Below are positions 11,085 through 23,400 of a stretch of 64,000 nucleotides of DNA, piece after piece. The stretch is from the NCBI GenBank assembly GCA_947683625.1, contig CANTUR010000069.1:1736001-1800000 (forward strand). Direction: 5' to 3'. Made by a program: the position numbers and the translations under genes. This DNA is from Mallotus nudiflorus. Taxonomy: Eukaryota > Streptophyta > Magnoliopsida > Malpighiales > Euphorbiaceae. The stretch's first letter is position 1; each line of letters starts with the position of its first letter. The notes under the pieces were generated by a model. It did no database searches and had not been told where the DNA came from. It saw only the letters and a program-made list of their open reading frames with translations.

Positions 11085-14000
11085 ATATTTTACTAATCAT
11101 GAATATGAGATATTAAGTTAACTCATAGGTACTTATTTAAGAAATAATGTACTAGATTGACCCATTATAAAATACCACATAGGTAATTATCATAAGTAAT
11201 TCTCATTGTAGTAATATTGATTTAGTCTTTTGACTTTGAAATCACAATGGATTTCTACATAACTATTTTGTATTTTGACATAATTTAACATTATCTTTAA
11301 CTAGATAATAAAATAAATTGTTGTTGGATATAAAATGAGTTATATGAGGAATGTGAGTGATTGAGAAGGAATTTGTTTCTCACTTAATATGAGTATAATA
11401 TCTATGGGCCCCTTGATAAGATAGACTAAGGAAATTGCATGGCCAAGCTAAAGGGAATTGATAAAGAGTTATCATTCTTAATTTGCTTGGAATAAATAAA
11501 TAATATAATTGAATGATGTAAGGATGATAGAAATTATGCCTTATATTCAATCAAGATATTATGTGACAAAAGGACTACAATATTCATTGTAAATTAGGTT
11601 ATGTCAAATTATCAACCTTCACATGACTTGGGTAGTCATAATGTCTTGCTAGATGTCACTTATGACTTGTAGGCCTAAATAAGGATTTCAGGCCCACTGC
11701 TAATGTCATGTGAACTTACAAGATCACACAATTAAAATAGACCCCAAATAAATATGGGTTTACCAAGCCTAATAAAAGCTCTATGGAAATAAATAAATAT
11801 ATATGCATATATTTGTTTATTTAAGGTATTGGTTATCTTAAATAAATAGGAAACTATTTTTGATTTGGTATTTGAATAAAATTAGAATAAGTGGAATATA
11901 CTAAAAACATTTTAGTAAGTGAGAAATTACCAAAATTCATTTTGGGACATGAAATTCTAATTAAGAGGTCTATAAATATGACATATTCTTTAAGGTTTCA
12001 CATACTTATTATTCTGCCATTAAAATTTATTTTCTCTCCTATTAAAAAACAAAACATAGAGTTCTTGAGTTATGCGACAATCAAGAAAAAAGGTGCTAGC
12101 ACAAACACACATTCATTTTGATTCAAGGCTATTCATGTAGATACCTGTGGAGGCATATTCATTTGGGGACATGTTAATCTGACCTAGAAACTAAAAGCTT
12201 GAGGTAAGGTATCACTGGAGTGAACCTCATCTCATCTTTCCATCATTCTTACCTGTTCTTTGCATATGTGGTAGGGTTTTTAGAAACCCTAAATCAATAA
12301 GTTAATTGAATTACATGGATTCTGGTTTAGGTTTTATGATTAATTTTTAAATTTTTGTTGCATTTTGGTTCTATATATGTATGATATATGTTTGTTTTAG
12401 TGATTCATTTTTCAAAAGGAGTTTTCAAAAATTTTATACAAATTGTTTTATTTTTGTGACGATCTTTTCAATTTGTATAAAAATAGTATTAAATATTAAT
12501 TTGATTAATGTTTAGAATAATTTAATATGATTAAATAATAAAAAAATTATGATTTTCTATATTATGTATATTGTTTTAAAAGATAAAAAAATAAGTATTT
12601 TTTTATTAATATGATTAAATAAAGCAGTAAACTCATTTTTTGTTTAATGTTGAAACATAAATATTTTGATTATATAGATTTTAGTCAATGGTCAGTCTAT
12701 TTAAGAGTTAAAACAGATTATACATAATAAATCTTTTTTTAATAGATTAATTATACTATAATGTGATTATAGTAAATTAGGGTTTTTTAATTGGTTACTG
12801 TTTAAATTAAAAAAATTAATATGCTTTAAGTAGATTAATTACATTGTAATTTAATTACAAAAAATATTAGTATTTTAGGGTTTTAGCAATAACTCATTCA
12901 AAGAGTTTAGGTAAATTGTTTACCTTTGGGGGTGTTGCCCCTGAACCCCTATAAAGAGGCATTGCCCCCTTAACCCCCACCCACTAACAGGCTAGCAAGA
13001 TCACCGCCTGGGGTGCTACCCCTACAAAGGGGCACTACCCCTCGTATCCCGCTAGGGGTGCTGCCCCTAGGACTCTATAAAGGGTGCTACCCCTTTACCC
13101 TATATGGATTTGTCACTCAATTTCTTTTTTAACATAATAATTAAATTAATGTGTAAATTGAATTATTATGCATTATGTGTTTATTGTTAAATGTATGGTG
13201 CATAACATGGTCCTTATACCATTGTGATTGGATTTTATTATTTAATTATTTTATTGGGTTGTAATTTTTAAATATGGCTTATAAGTCATTTTTATTTATT
13301 GTTATTATTTTATTTTTATTAGATAGTAATAGAATTTTATTAATTACAATAAGTAATATAAATTAAGACCCGAGGTGAAAATTAAAGTTGGAGGCCTAGG
13401 GTAGAGATCCAAGGTGGGAGCTTAAGAAGGAGGTGCATGGGAAGATGGAGATCCAAATTAAAGGCTTAATCTTGTATTAGTAATATCACCTAGGTTTCAC
13501 CTTTGGTCTTTATATTAACTTATGAAGATCAACTTAGATATGGGTCATGCTATGTCATGTTTATCTTATTATGTTAGTATGTTATGCATGTGCTGCAATA
13601 TAACTAAAGATAAAAACTAATTGGACCCTCATTTAGTATTAAATCATTAAAATGCCTCCCATTGATCAACACTTATCAAAATTTGGATTGCTATATATAG
13701 GTTATGACAAAGCATTATGCATAAAGCCATCTAAATAAGAAAAGATGGATAATTGTGATATCTATATCTTTGAGTTTGTTAGACTTAACTAGGTTATCAA
13801 AATGGTTTTGGACATAGGGCACTTGATACAATATACTAGTATATATAATGTCAATATCCTATAATTATCCAAGAAATACATGAGATGTAATTAGCAAAGT
13901 GTTACCTACCTAAATGGCCACACTTTAAGTGATAAGCTAAAGCTTACTTGAAGTAGGGTGACATATGGATCTTGGCCTACTAAGAAATTTCAATTGTTGA

Positions 14001-14107
14001 AATCATTTTGAGCATTTCTAACTTAAGAAAATTTAATAGGATTTTTCTTATTCTTCATTCATATATAATAAATACTAAATGTACTATATATATATTTATT
14101 GTAGATA
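11085..14107 (+). mobile_element. Copia element: truncated 5' LTR and leader
   Basis: From about 11095 to 12356 this matches the copia 3' LTR (51556-52896) closely, in the same order. Beyond 12356 the 3' copy is truncated, so the LTR end cannot be placed; 12357-14107 is the rest of the LTR and/or the untranslated leader before gag. I could not identify a clear initiator-Met PBS. A near-palindrome around ATATATGCATATAT at about 11800 lies where the 3' LTR has a larger hairpin. Confidence 0.75.
12915..13112. repeat. GC-rich cluster of short GGGGTGCTGCCCC-type palindromes
   Basis: A sharply GC-rich patch in AT-rich surroundings. Units such as GGGGTGTTGCCCC, GGGGTGCTACCCC and GGGGTGCTGCCCC alternate with CTATAAAGGGGC-like links. 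Each unit can fold on itself. It belongs to the copia LTR or leader. Confidence 0.75.
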
Positions 14108-14960
14108 ATGACATCAAACACTACACCTACTATGTCACTGCGATCAATCCTTGAGAAGGATAAGCTCAATGGGACTAACTTTCTTGATTGGTACATAAAC
14201 CTAAGAATTGTTCTTAAGCAAAAAAGAAAGGAATATATCCTTAATCAACCCATCTCAAAGGAACCAGCTGTTAATGCTCCTAAAGCATAAAAGGATGCTT
14301 ATAATAAGCATCTTAATTATTTAATTGATGTCACTTATCTCATGCTTGGATGCATGAAATCCAAGCTCCAAAAGTAACTAATGGAAATGGAGGTGCATAC
14401 CATGATAGGCCATCTCAAAGAAATGTTTTAAAAGAAAGCTAAAATTGAAAGGTTTAATACCATTAAGGCATTGCTCTCATGCAAGTTGATTACTAATGGC
14501 TCTATTAGTCCTCATGTTCTCTAAATGAAGGGTTATCTTGAACACTTGGACAAACTTGGTCTTAAGATTAAACAAGAGTTGGCTATTGATATCATTCTCT
14601 AATATTTTTCTGAAGCTTATAATGGTTTCATCATGAATTTCAATATGCATAGTATGATAAAACTATTTCAGAGTTGTATGGGATGCTTAAAACAATTAAA
14701 AAGAACATTAAGAATAACAACAAGGATGTTCTAATGGTCAATAAGGGAAAGGGTGTGAAAAAGGTTGGAAAGGGAAAGGGCAAGGCTCCTAAAGGCTTTT
14801 AAAAGCCAAAGCTAAAACCCAAGTCCAAATCCAAAGTTGAACCCCAAGTAAGCCACTAAAGGAGGGAATATGCTTTTTCTACAATAAGCAAGGTCATTGG
14901 AAAAGAAATTGCAAGCTATATTTGAATGATTTGAATAAGAATAAGGATAGTGCAACTACC
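14108..14960 (+). pseudogene. gag: Copia gag
   Basis: Nucleocapsid precursor of the copia element. ATG at 14108 opens MTSNTTPTMSLRSILEKDKL followed by NGTNFLDWYINLRIVLKQ, the usual N-terminus of this copia Gag type, then stops begin at 14288. Later frames hold a Lys-rich tract and a zinc knuckle at about 14871-14912. The knuckle reads C-x2-Y-x4-H-x4-C, so its second Cys has become Tyr. The gene is broken by several stops and frameshifts. The start is supported by the family pattern and by the TATA-rich leader immediately upstream. Confidence 0.85.
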
Positions 14961-14994
14961 TCTTTAAGTATTCATGTTATAAAAATTAATTTAT

Positions 14995-15362
14995 CTACTT
15001 TTGATTCTTAGGTATTAGATACTGGATCAGGATCTCATATTTGTACTGATGTGCAAGGTCTAAAAAGATGTAGATCATTGGCTAGAGGTGAAGTGGACCT
15101 ATGAGTTAGTAATGGAGCAAGAGTTACTGCTTTAGCTGTAGGGACTTATGACTTAACTTTGCCTAATAAACTTATTTTAAATTTGGAAAATTGTTATTAT
15201 ATGCCTACTATGTATAGGAATATTATTTATGTTTCTTGTTTGGACAAGAAAGGTTTTGAATTTATTATTAGGAATAATAAATGCAATATTTATCATGATA
15301 ACATTTTCTATGGATATGCTCCTCGCACTATTGGTCTTTATTTAAACACTACCTATTTATGA
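14995..15362 (+). pseudogene. pol: Copia protease and pre-integrase segment
   Basis: The aspartic protease motif VLDTGSGSHI at about 15012-15041 keeps the catalytic Asp. It is followed by the usual beta-rich stretch ending LILNLENCYYMPTMYRNI (15159-15362 is open) and a GAG-pre-integrase-like HCLGH at about 15364. Stops interrupt the frame before and after. It lies between the gag zinc knuckle and integrase, as in all copia elements. Confidence 0.85.
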
Positions 15363-15391
15363 CATCATTGTTTAGGCCATATAAATGAGAT

Positions 15392-16098
15392 ATGCATTCA
15401 AAGCTTCACCAATATGGGCTTTTGAATTCATTTGATTATGAATTATTTGAAACATGTGAATCTTGTTTACTAGGAAAAATGACTAAAACACCTTTTATTG
15501 TGCAAAGTGAGAGGGCTAATGACTTATTGGGCCTTATACATTCAAATCTATATGGACCATTAATCTCAACTACTAGTGAACATTTCCAATACTTCAACTC
15601 TTTCATAGATGATTTCATTAGATATGGCTACATCTACCTAATGAAATATAAATTTGAATCTTTTGAAAAGTTCAAAGTTTTAAAAAATAAAGTATGAAAT
15701 CAACTTGGTAAAAATATTAAAACACTAAGATCTGATCGAGGTGGTGAATATTTAATCCAAGAATTTATAGATCATCTTAAAGATTATGGGATCATTTCAA
15801 AATTTACTCCTCCATGTACACCCCAATGGAATGATGTGTTCAAACGAAGAAATTAGACTTTATTAGATAAGGTTCGATCAATAATGAGTCAATATGATCT
15901 TCTAATAACCTTTTAAGGATATACTTTAGAAACTACTACATTCATTTTGAATAGAGTTCCACCAAAGGCAATTAAAAAGACACCATATGAGATATGGATT
16001 GAAAAAATCCCAATTTGTCTTTTCTTATGATTTAAGGATGTGAAGCTTATGTCTAGCATCAAATCTCAAATAAACTAGCACCTAAATATGAAAAATGC
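15392..16098 (+). pseudogene. pol: Copia integrase, 5' part, split by the Athila insertion
   Basis: DDE integrase of the copia element. The zinc-binding part ends CESCLLGKMTKTPF, then the core begins. The first catalytic Asp is Asn (IHSNLYGP; codon 15545-15547), the second is intact in LRSDRGGEYL, and the Glu of the family motif is Lys (NDVFKRRN; codon 15842-15844). The reading KYEKC ends at 16098, where the Athila LTR starts, and continues after 49388 as FFVGYPKETKGYYFY. That continuity proves the copia gene was the target. Confidence 0.88.
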
Positions 16099-17505
16099 TA
16101 ATGAGTGTGAGAAATGTATTATTTTGAGCACTCAATGTCTTAGAATTAGGTGTCATTCTAGTTGGATTTGTTATCTTTTATTAAGTTTTTCTTTAGTTTA
16201 AATGTTTTTGTTGCATGATTTAAGTTTATGTTTAGTTTTAGTATTTTGGATTACTTTTGGTTATTTTTATGCATTTAGGTGTTCAAAGAACAGTGATGTA
16301 ATGAGACATATGACTTTTGAAGGCTATGGAAGTGTCCAAGGAGCATTCAAGGCAAAATCTAGCAAGTTTGAGGCTTAGAAAAGATGCATGGTCATGCCTG
16401 ATTGAAAGTCAAATACATAGCCATGTGTACCCGTGCACATGGCCATGCTTGATTGCTGAATTCTTATAAAGGTAGGCCCATAGTTGTGTGCCTAAACATG
16501 CATGGCCATATGCCCACTGGCAGCTTTTCAAAAATTGAATTTTGAAGTGCTTTAAAGGGGGATTTGATGGATTTTTGAAAAAGGTAACATATGAAGAGGC
16601 TGGAGCCTAGAGTTTTATGTATGTCTATAGCCTCCAAGAACAAAACATTAGGCTAGATTTTCTTAGTCTACATTTTTTACAAGTTTTTATCTTTCTTTTC
16701 ATTATTAAAGACTAGGCTTATTTATATTGGTTTTCAAAGATTGAGGAACAAGGATTAAAGAACAATAGTCTTATACTATCAAGGGGTTTTCGAAATACTT
16801 ATTATTATTCATTTGTATTTTGATTAATAATGATGTTTTTTTTTCTTTTATTCCTCTTCTTTATCTTTTTATTACTAAAATGAGTAGATAAGTTCTTATT
16901 AGGGTTCTTATATAAATGTAACCACGTAACAATTGCAATTAAACCTAAGCCAATAATCTTGATTCATTGGTTATTATTGAACTTAATGTCTTTATTGGAT
17001 TGATCACCCTTTGATTAAATCTACACAATGAAACTTGATTGAGAGATAGGTTCCATTAGATACAAATAATAACCTATTACACACTTTCTTAGTTAAGAGA
17101 CATTAAAGCAACTAACATTGATTAAGGGTTGAAGCTTTAAACCGGGTTAACCAACACTTAGTAATAAAGAGCTATAAATCTAAGATGTCAATTTACTCGA
17201 TTAATTATAGGTTTGTCTGAGAGAAAAACCTAATATTCCTTAGATGCCTTCAAATTGGATTAAGGTTAGGTATGGCTTAGGTACTAATTGATTATTAGAA
17301 AAAATTGAATTGATAATAAGAACCCTAGCTTTTTAAATTGATTGTTAATTATTGCATATTTCCTTTGTTTAATTTTAAAAAACCATTTTTTGTTGTTTAA
17401 ACAAACAAAGCACAATTAGTATTACAATACTCAATTTACAATCTCTGTGGGATCAATATTTAATTACTACTTGTACAATTCCATATACTTGTGGAATACG
17501 TATCA
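16099..17505 (+). mobile_element. Athila 5' LTR
   Basis: Starts TAATGAGTGTGAGAAATG (TG mutated to TA) and ends ACGTATCA, immediately before the PBS. It matches the 3' LTR along its length. It contains a cluster of CATGGCCATG-type motifs at about 16385-16515 and a TATA-like TTATAAAGG near 16465. Confidence 0.9.
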
Positions 17506-17511
17506 AGTTTT

Positions 17512-17530
17512 TGGTGCCATTGTCGAGGAT
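17512..17530 (+). promoter_or_regulatory. Primer-binding site, tRNA-Asp type (Athila)
   Basis: TGGTGCCATTGTCGAGGAT after the LTR end and AGTTTT. It is the Athila PBS (TGGCGCCGTTGCCGGGGA class) with C-to-T and G-to-A changes at its CpG sites. Confidence 0.85.
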
Positions 17531-17624
17531 TACCAAAATTGATATTGATGAGAATTTTGTGTTGTTTGATTTGGACTTTCTTTTAGTGGTTGTTTGTGTG
17601 GTTTTTTAGGGATTTGAGTAGTGT

Positions 17625-17817
17625 ATGCACACAACACATGGTGCAAGCAAACGAGGAGCCCAGTTAATACCACTTGATCTAGAGCTAGAGAGAATAATTC
17701 ACATAAGGAGGAGACAAATTAGTAATAGAAAGAATGGAGGAGAAAAGGAAAAATTCCCACCTCCAGCTAAACGAGTAGTGCACAATGGGCAAAATGGACA
17801 AAATGGGCATAATGGCT
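17625..17817 (+). pseudogene. gag: Athila gag, N-terminal part
   Basis: ATG at 17625 opens a frame with an acidic/arginine-rich start (LIPLDLELERIIHIRRRQ) and ends in a short Asn-Gly repeat (HNGQNGQNGHNG), both usual for the N-terminus of Athila Gag. The frame is cut at 17818 by a solo LTR. Gag resumes after 20046 as RTIKDFVSPNVQG. Removing the LTR plus one 5-bp duplication rejoins the two parts in phase with one stop at the join. Confidence 0.8.
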
Positions 17818-20041
17818 TGTAAACACCCAATTTTAGGATGATGAAGTATGGATGTGACATAGGACTCTGATGGTGAAAATGTTATAAATATGTCTTTAAT
17901 ACTTGGTGTTTGAAACCTCAAAAGTATAAACATATTTTCAAATGAGTTTAATTGGTTTTTTAAGGACTTAATTGTAATGTTTTTTTAACACCTATTCAAA
18001 AAGTCTAAATTCTTTTAGGGGTCTTTTTATAATTAAAAAAAGATATCCGAATTCTATAATTTCAATTGGAATTACATAATTCTGATGGGAATTACACAAT
18101 TTTAGTTGGAATTATGCATGTTCCATTTGATTATTTTATTTTATTTTTATTTTATTTCAGTAAAAAAATTGGTTTCCTGAATTTTGATTGGTCAAATAGT
18201 ATTTATCTAAATTTTCAAGAAACTAAAGTCCTTTTAAAATCAAAACTCTATGAAAAACAAGTCACATCAAGATACATCTTTTAGCTAGGTTTTTTTCTAT
18301 AAAAGACCAAATTGAGCTCTCAAAAAAAGGGGGAGAAGACACAGAAAAAAAACACACACATAGACAGGAGGGAGAGCGAGCAACATAGGGACTTTCTTTG
18401 GAGGACCTTTCTTTTTCCTACACATTTTGGCTTTTGGCAGTACAAAAAAAAATATTTTTTATGATTTATAGATTTTCTTTTGAAGCAAGGAGAAATAGAC
18501 TTTTGAGAAGAATAACAAGGTTTTGTAGACCTACTTAACAAATAACGATGATTTACCTAGTCTGGTGGGCAACTCATATTGCATCCATAATCATCATTTT
18601 CTTTTCTCCTATCTTTTAATTTAATTATTTGATTTTATTAAATTCAATTTTATTAAATTTTTATTATTATTTTATTCACTAATAATTTAGTCTTTTGTTG
18701 GTGATTATGGAGGAGATTACATGATGATCTTACTTGGAGAACAAAATCCATGAAGGTCCATGGAATGCCATGGATTAAACTTTGTAGCTAAATATAGTTT
18801 TTAGATTTTTTATTAAGTTGTTTATTTTTGTTTTTACTTTGGTTTTTTTTATAATTTTTGAGATTGCATTAATTATTCTTTTCTTATTATTTTCAATAGC
18901 TCATTGTAATAGCCCCAATAGTGGGAATAATGAAATCATATGTGTGTGATTGCATGTTTTATTTTCATTAATTGGCTAGTAAAATTAGGGTTTTAATTAG
19001 GTAATTCATTAAAATTAACAGCTATAAAAATCATTAGGTTGTTTAATTAAAATTGAATTAGATTTAAGTGGATAGAATTATGGTTGCTTGTTGGTTATTT
19101 TCTTTTATTTGTTTGTTTGGAGTCACTTTAATTAAATTAGGGTTTTTAGAATAAATTTAATTGATTTTCTTGATATTTTATTTAATTGTTTTTGTTATTT
19201 TCTTATGTTTTGGGGCTTGATTATTTGTGTTTATATGTTTTGGGCCCTAGGCCCATGTTAGGCTTTAACCTATCTAAATAAGTTTAGGTTTTTTTTAGGT
19301 TTAATTAATAAAAATGCATCTTTAGTCCCATAATTAATTAGATTTAAGGTAGAGATAACTTAGGCCCATTTAATTAATTTAAATATAGGCCTACTTAATT
19401 TAATTAATTTAGACTTTTTCCATAATTTATAGATTTAAGATCACTTTAGAAATAAATATGTAGAACTAGGCTCACTAATTTAAAAACTTCATAATTTGTA
19501 GATTTAGGCTCATTTTAGAATTAAAATAAATATACTTAGGTTCATTTAATTAAAATTGAATAGGAATTAGGCCCATTAGTTTTTAGGTTCACTTGTAAAT
19601 TAAAACATGTAGATTTAGCTCATTTAATTAAAATTAATGTCGATTAAACTAACTTAGGGATTGTGAATTTAAATGAGTGCATTGTTTACATGTATTTTTC
19701 ATGACTAGCTTGCCTGAAGTTGATTATTTTAATAAGGGTTTAGATGAAATTGCATGTAAATAGAGGATAAGATAGTAATTCATAAAGTAATTCTAAATGA
19801 ACACAAGACTGAAAGAAGTTATTATTTCATTTCCAGAATCTCCTAGTTGAGGTGTTGGCTTTCTTTCAGAGAATCGAGTACCTCCATTTTTCCATTTTTC
19901 CCAGTTATTACCCTAGGTGGCAACTCCTCATCTCCACGCCATGTCTTTGTGATAGTGGTTAGTGTGTTCTCTAGAGCCCTAAGCTCAAATAGTGTTGCGG
20001 TTGCTAGGATCTTAGGCTCGCACTAAATCCTACCATCTACA
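17818..20041 (+). mobile_element. Solo LTR of Tat family A (A2), inside Athila gag
   Basis: Begins TGTAAACACCCAATTTTAGG and ends CCATCTACA, matching the A1 and A3 LTRs. No PBS or internal sequence follows; Athila gag resumes directly. Flanking 5-mers TGGCT and TGATG match only in two bases, so the target duplication is diverged or absent. A block at about 19230-19660 repeats TTAGGCCCATTTAATTAA-like phrases. Confidence 0.85.
18298..18305 (+). promoter_or_regulatory. TATA box in family A LTR
   Basis: TATAAAAG in TTTCTATAAAAGACC, 480 bp into the LTR. A matching ATATAAAA lies at the equivalent place in A1 (minus strand, about 4082-4090). Confidence 0.5.
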
Positions 20042-21740
20042 TGATGAAAGAACTATAAAGGACTTTGTGAGTCCAAATGTCCAAGGTAATCCTAATCCAA
20101 TTTTGAGACCAGCTATAGCAGTAAACAATTTTGAAATTAAACCCACTATAATATAAATGATCCAAAATTAATAATTCAATGGATTTCCACATAAGGATCC
20201 AATTGGTCACATGACCCTTTTTAGAATATTGCTTAACCTTTAAGATGAACAAAGTGCAACCTAAAGCAATTAAGTTGATCCTTTTTCCATTTTCATTGAT
20301 GGATAGGGCTAAGAGGTGGTTCACAAGCTTGCCACCAAACTCCATAACTATATGGCAGGAGCTTTACACATCTTTCTTCAATAAGTATTTCCCACTAGCT
20401 AAAGTGTTGAAGATTAAGAATGAAATCAACTCTTGTTGACAAAGAGATTATGAGAGCTTCTATAAATATTGTGATAGATTCAAAGATCTTCAATGATAGT
20501 GTCCACCTAGTTAATTCCTTTATGGGATTTGGTGCAGTCTTTATATAAAGGAGTCAATCCAATAGTCAGAGTAAACATAAATGCATTTACTAGAGGAACT
20601 ATTATGTCAAAGACACCTGAAGATGCTTTGGATCTTTTTGAGGAGATGGCTAATACACAAAGTCTTTGGTCAATGAGCTATTCCAAAGAGAGGGGGAGCA
20701 CTTAAAGTTGATAGCTTGACAATGCTAAATACAAAATTGGATGCTTTATCTAGAAGGATTGACAAATGAGTGTTAATGTAATTTCTAACTTAACTTCTTT
20801 TTGAAAATTGTGTCAAGGTGGTCATCTAACTATTGAATGTCAAATGATGCAAGGACTGTCAATGGAGAATGTAAACTAAGTGAACAACTTTAAGGGGCAG
20901 CAGAACCAAGTGTATGGGAACAGCTACAATTCTAGTTAGAGAAATCATCATAATTTCTCCTAAAGGAATCAATAAAATAACTAGTGGAGGCCACAAGCAC
21001 CATTAAGTTATGGAGGGCAAAATGCACAACATCACTAACCTAATTTTTAGCATGATAAAAATTCATCTTCAAGGACTTCTTTGGAGAGCAAGTTAGAGAA
21101 GTTCATGGATGTCATGTCTATACAAATGAATAAAAAAATGAAGCTATAAAGAGGTTGGGGGGCAGATTTAAGCAAATGTATCAAGACACTCAGATTATGT
21201 TCAAAAATCATTCTTCCTCTATCCATAATTTAAAGATGCAAATGTGACAATTGGCAAACTCTTTATCAATGAGAAATCAAGGTTCCTTACCAAGCAACAC
21301 TGAAAAGAATCCAAAAAGAGCAATTAAAGGCTATTACCTTGAGAAGTGGAATAGAGATTCAAACCCTAAAAGAAATTATGGAATATGAGAAGGAGACAAT
21401 AAAAAAGAGGAGAATGATCAAAAAGAGGAGTAGGTTAAGTGCCAGTGGAAAAAGAACTAGAACTTGAGAATAAAAATATGGAGAAACTAGCACCACTAAT
21501 AGTGAAGCTTTATAAACCTCTAGTTCCATATCCTTAAAGGTTAAAGAAACATGAGCATGATTAGTAATTTGAAAAATTCTTGGAGAGGTTTAAGGCACTC
21601 CACATCAATATGCCTCTTGTAGAATGTCTTTCTCATATGCCAAAATATGCCAAGTTTCTAGAGGAGCTTATTTCCAACAAAAAGAAGTTACAGCAGTTTG
21701 AGACACTTACACTTATAATAGAGTGTAGTGCAATCATCTA
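20042..21740 (+). pseudogene. gag: Athila gag, main part
   Basis: The Gag core reads in pieces through frameshifts: TIKDFVSPNVQGNPNPILRP, AVNNFEIKPTII, then from 20245 an open stretch with KAIKLILFPFSLMDRAKRWF and SLPPNSITIWQELY, all hallmarks of plant Ty3/gypsy Gag (retrotrans_gag). A zinc knuckle remnant near 20801-20845 reads x-x2-C-x3-GH-x4-C, its first Cys replaced by a TGA stop. The rest to 21740 is the linker to protease, with repeated stops. It is separated from its N-terminus by the A2 solo LTR. Confidence 0.85.
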
Positions 21741-22212
21741 GAATAAGATTCCTTTAAAAATGAAGCATCCAGGGAGTATCACTATTCTATATTCTGTTGG
21801 AAATGTAAATTTTTAAAGAGCTTTATGTGATTCAGGAGCATCAATTAATCTTATGCCTTTGTTTATTTATAGGAAATTGGGGCTAGGAGAAGCAAAACCC
21901 ACAAATATCATACTGTAACTTATAGATAGGATAGTGAAGGAACTAAAAGGCATAGTGGAAGATGTGTTATTAAGGGCTAGAAAATTCATTTTTCTAGTTG
22001 ATTTTCTTATCCTTGTCTTTAATAAGGATGAGGAGGTTCCATTAATCTTTGGTATGCCTTTTCTTTACACTACAAGAGCAATCATTGATGTTTATGATAG
22101 AACTCTCATATTGAGAATATGGGATGAAAGTTATAAGTTTAAGATTTATCAAAGCATGAAATACCTTTATAATGAGGATTTTTGTATGAGAGTAGATGCT
22201 ATTGATGAATAG
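21741..22212 (+). pseudogene. pol: Athila protease
   Basis: Retroviral-type aspartic protease. The active-site motif CDSGASINLMP is at about 21826-21858 with the catalytic Asp (21829-21831) kept. One frame continues, with stops, through KLGLGEAKPT, IVKELKGIVEDVL, FIFLVDFLI and VPLIFGMPFLYT (open from 21934), the usual Athila protease tail. It would cleave the Gag-Pol polyprotein if expressed. Confidence 0.85.
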
Positions 22213-22416
22213 GTGAATGAAGTCCAATGATGGAGGTTGGCAAAATTTATGGGGATTAAAAATATTGAGAAGTGTTTTTAGGTACAATCCTCTTAAAATG
22301 AAATACACCTTAAACACCAAACCCACATACCACACATGAAATTACCAAACACTAAACCCATACCACCCTCAACCATTAAACAACCAAAATTAGATTTGAA
22401 GCCTTTGCCCCAATAA

Positions 22417-23400
22417 TTGAGGTACACATTTCTAGGAGAAGATCAAACACTACATATGATTGTATCCTCTAAATTGAACAATGATTCAGAGGATTTGCTA
22501 GTGGACATGCTAAAAAGCAAAGTAAAAGCAATTGGTTGGCAAATTTTTGACATTAAGGGCATAAGTTCATCTTATTGCATGGACAAGATCTTCATGGAGG
22601 AAGGACATAAGCCAACCATTGAAAGGTAGAGAAGGCTTAATCTAAACATGTAAAAAGTAGTGAAAAAAGAAGTAGTCAATCTTCTTGATATAAGGATTGT
22701 TTACCTGATCTTAAATAGTTCTTAGGTGAGCTTGATTTAGTGTGTACCAAAGAATGGTGGAATTATAAATGTGAAAAATGAGTAAGGGGAGTTAATTCCT
22801 ACAATATTTATAAGTGGATAGAGGGTGTGCATTAATTATAGAAAGTTGAATTCATCCACAATAAAAGACCACTTCCCATTACCTTTCATTGATCAAATGT
22901 TGGAGCGAATAGTAGGACATGCTTTCTTTTATTTTTTGGATGAAAAATTAGGGTACAATCATATTGCAATAGCTCTAAAAGATTAAGAGAATACCATATA
23001 AGAGGATGCCAATTAGATTATGTAATGCTCTTGTGACATTCCAGAGATGTATTATGGCCATATTTGTAGATTTGGTAGAGGAGATCATCAATGAATTTTC
23101 AGTCCATAGGAACTCATTTAAAGGATGTCTAAACAATTTGGAGCAAGTTCTTGCATGATGTGAAGAAACAAACTTGGTGCTAAATTAGGAAAAGTATCAT
23201 TTCATAGTAGATAAAGGAATCATTCTAGGACACAAAATTTCATCTTAAGGGATTGAAGTTGATAAAGCAAAGGTGGAGATAATTGAAAAGTTATGATACC
23301 CCACAAATGTGAAAAGGGTAAGGAGTTTTCTTGGCCATGTAGGTATCTATAGGCGATTCATCAAGGAATTTTAAAAAATCTCTAAACCCCTCTGTAAGTT
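22417..23400 (+). pseudogene. pol: Athila reverse transcriptase
   Basis: The region opens with the Athila pre-RT motif AIGWQIFDIKGISSSYCM, then RT motifs VPKNGG, CINYRKLN, DHFPLPFIDQMLER and VRSFLGHVGIYRRFIKEF. The catalytic box, FMDDFSV in the family, reads IINEFSV (Asn-Glu codons 23090-23095), with about four residues lost before it, so the enzyme is dead. Stops and frameshifts are common. The frame runs on into RNase H. Confidence 0.88.

Noticed and set aside
17512..17530. tRNA gene fragments at the primer-binding sites
   Set aside because: Only the 18-20 bases complementary to a tRNA 3' end are present, directly after LTR ends, so they are priming sites.
18320..18541. Minus-strand open frame inside solo LTR A2
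   Set aside because: No family match, absent from A1 and A3 at the same place, low-complexity composition.
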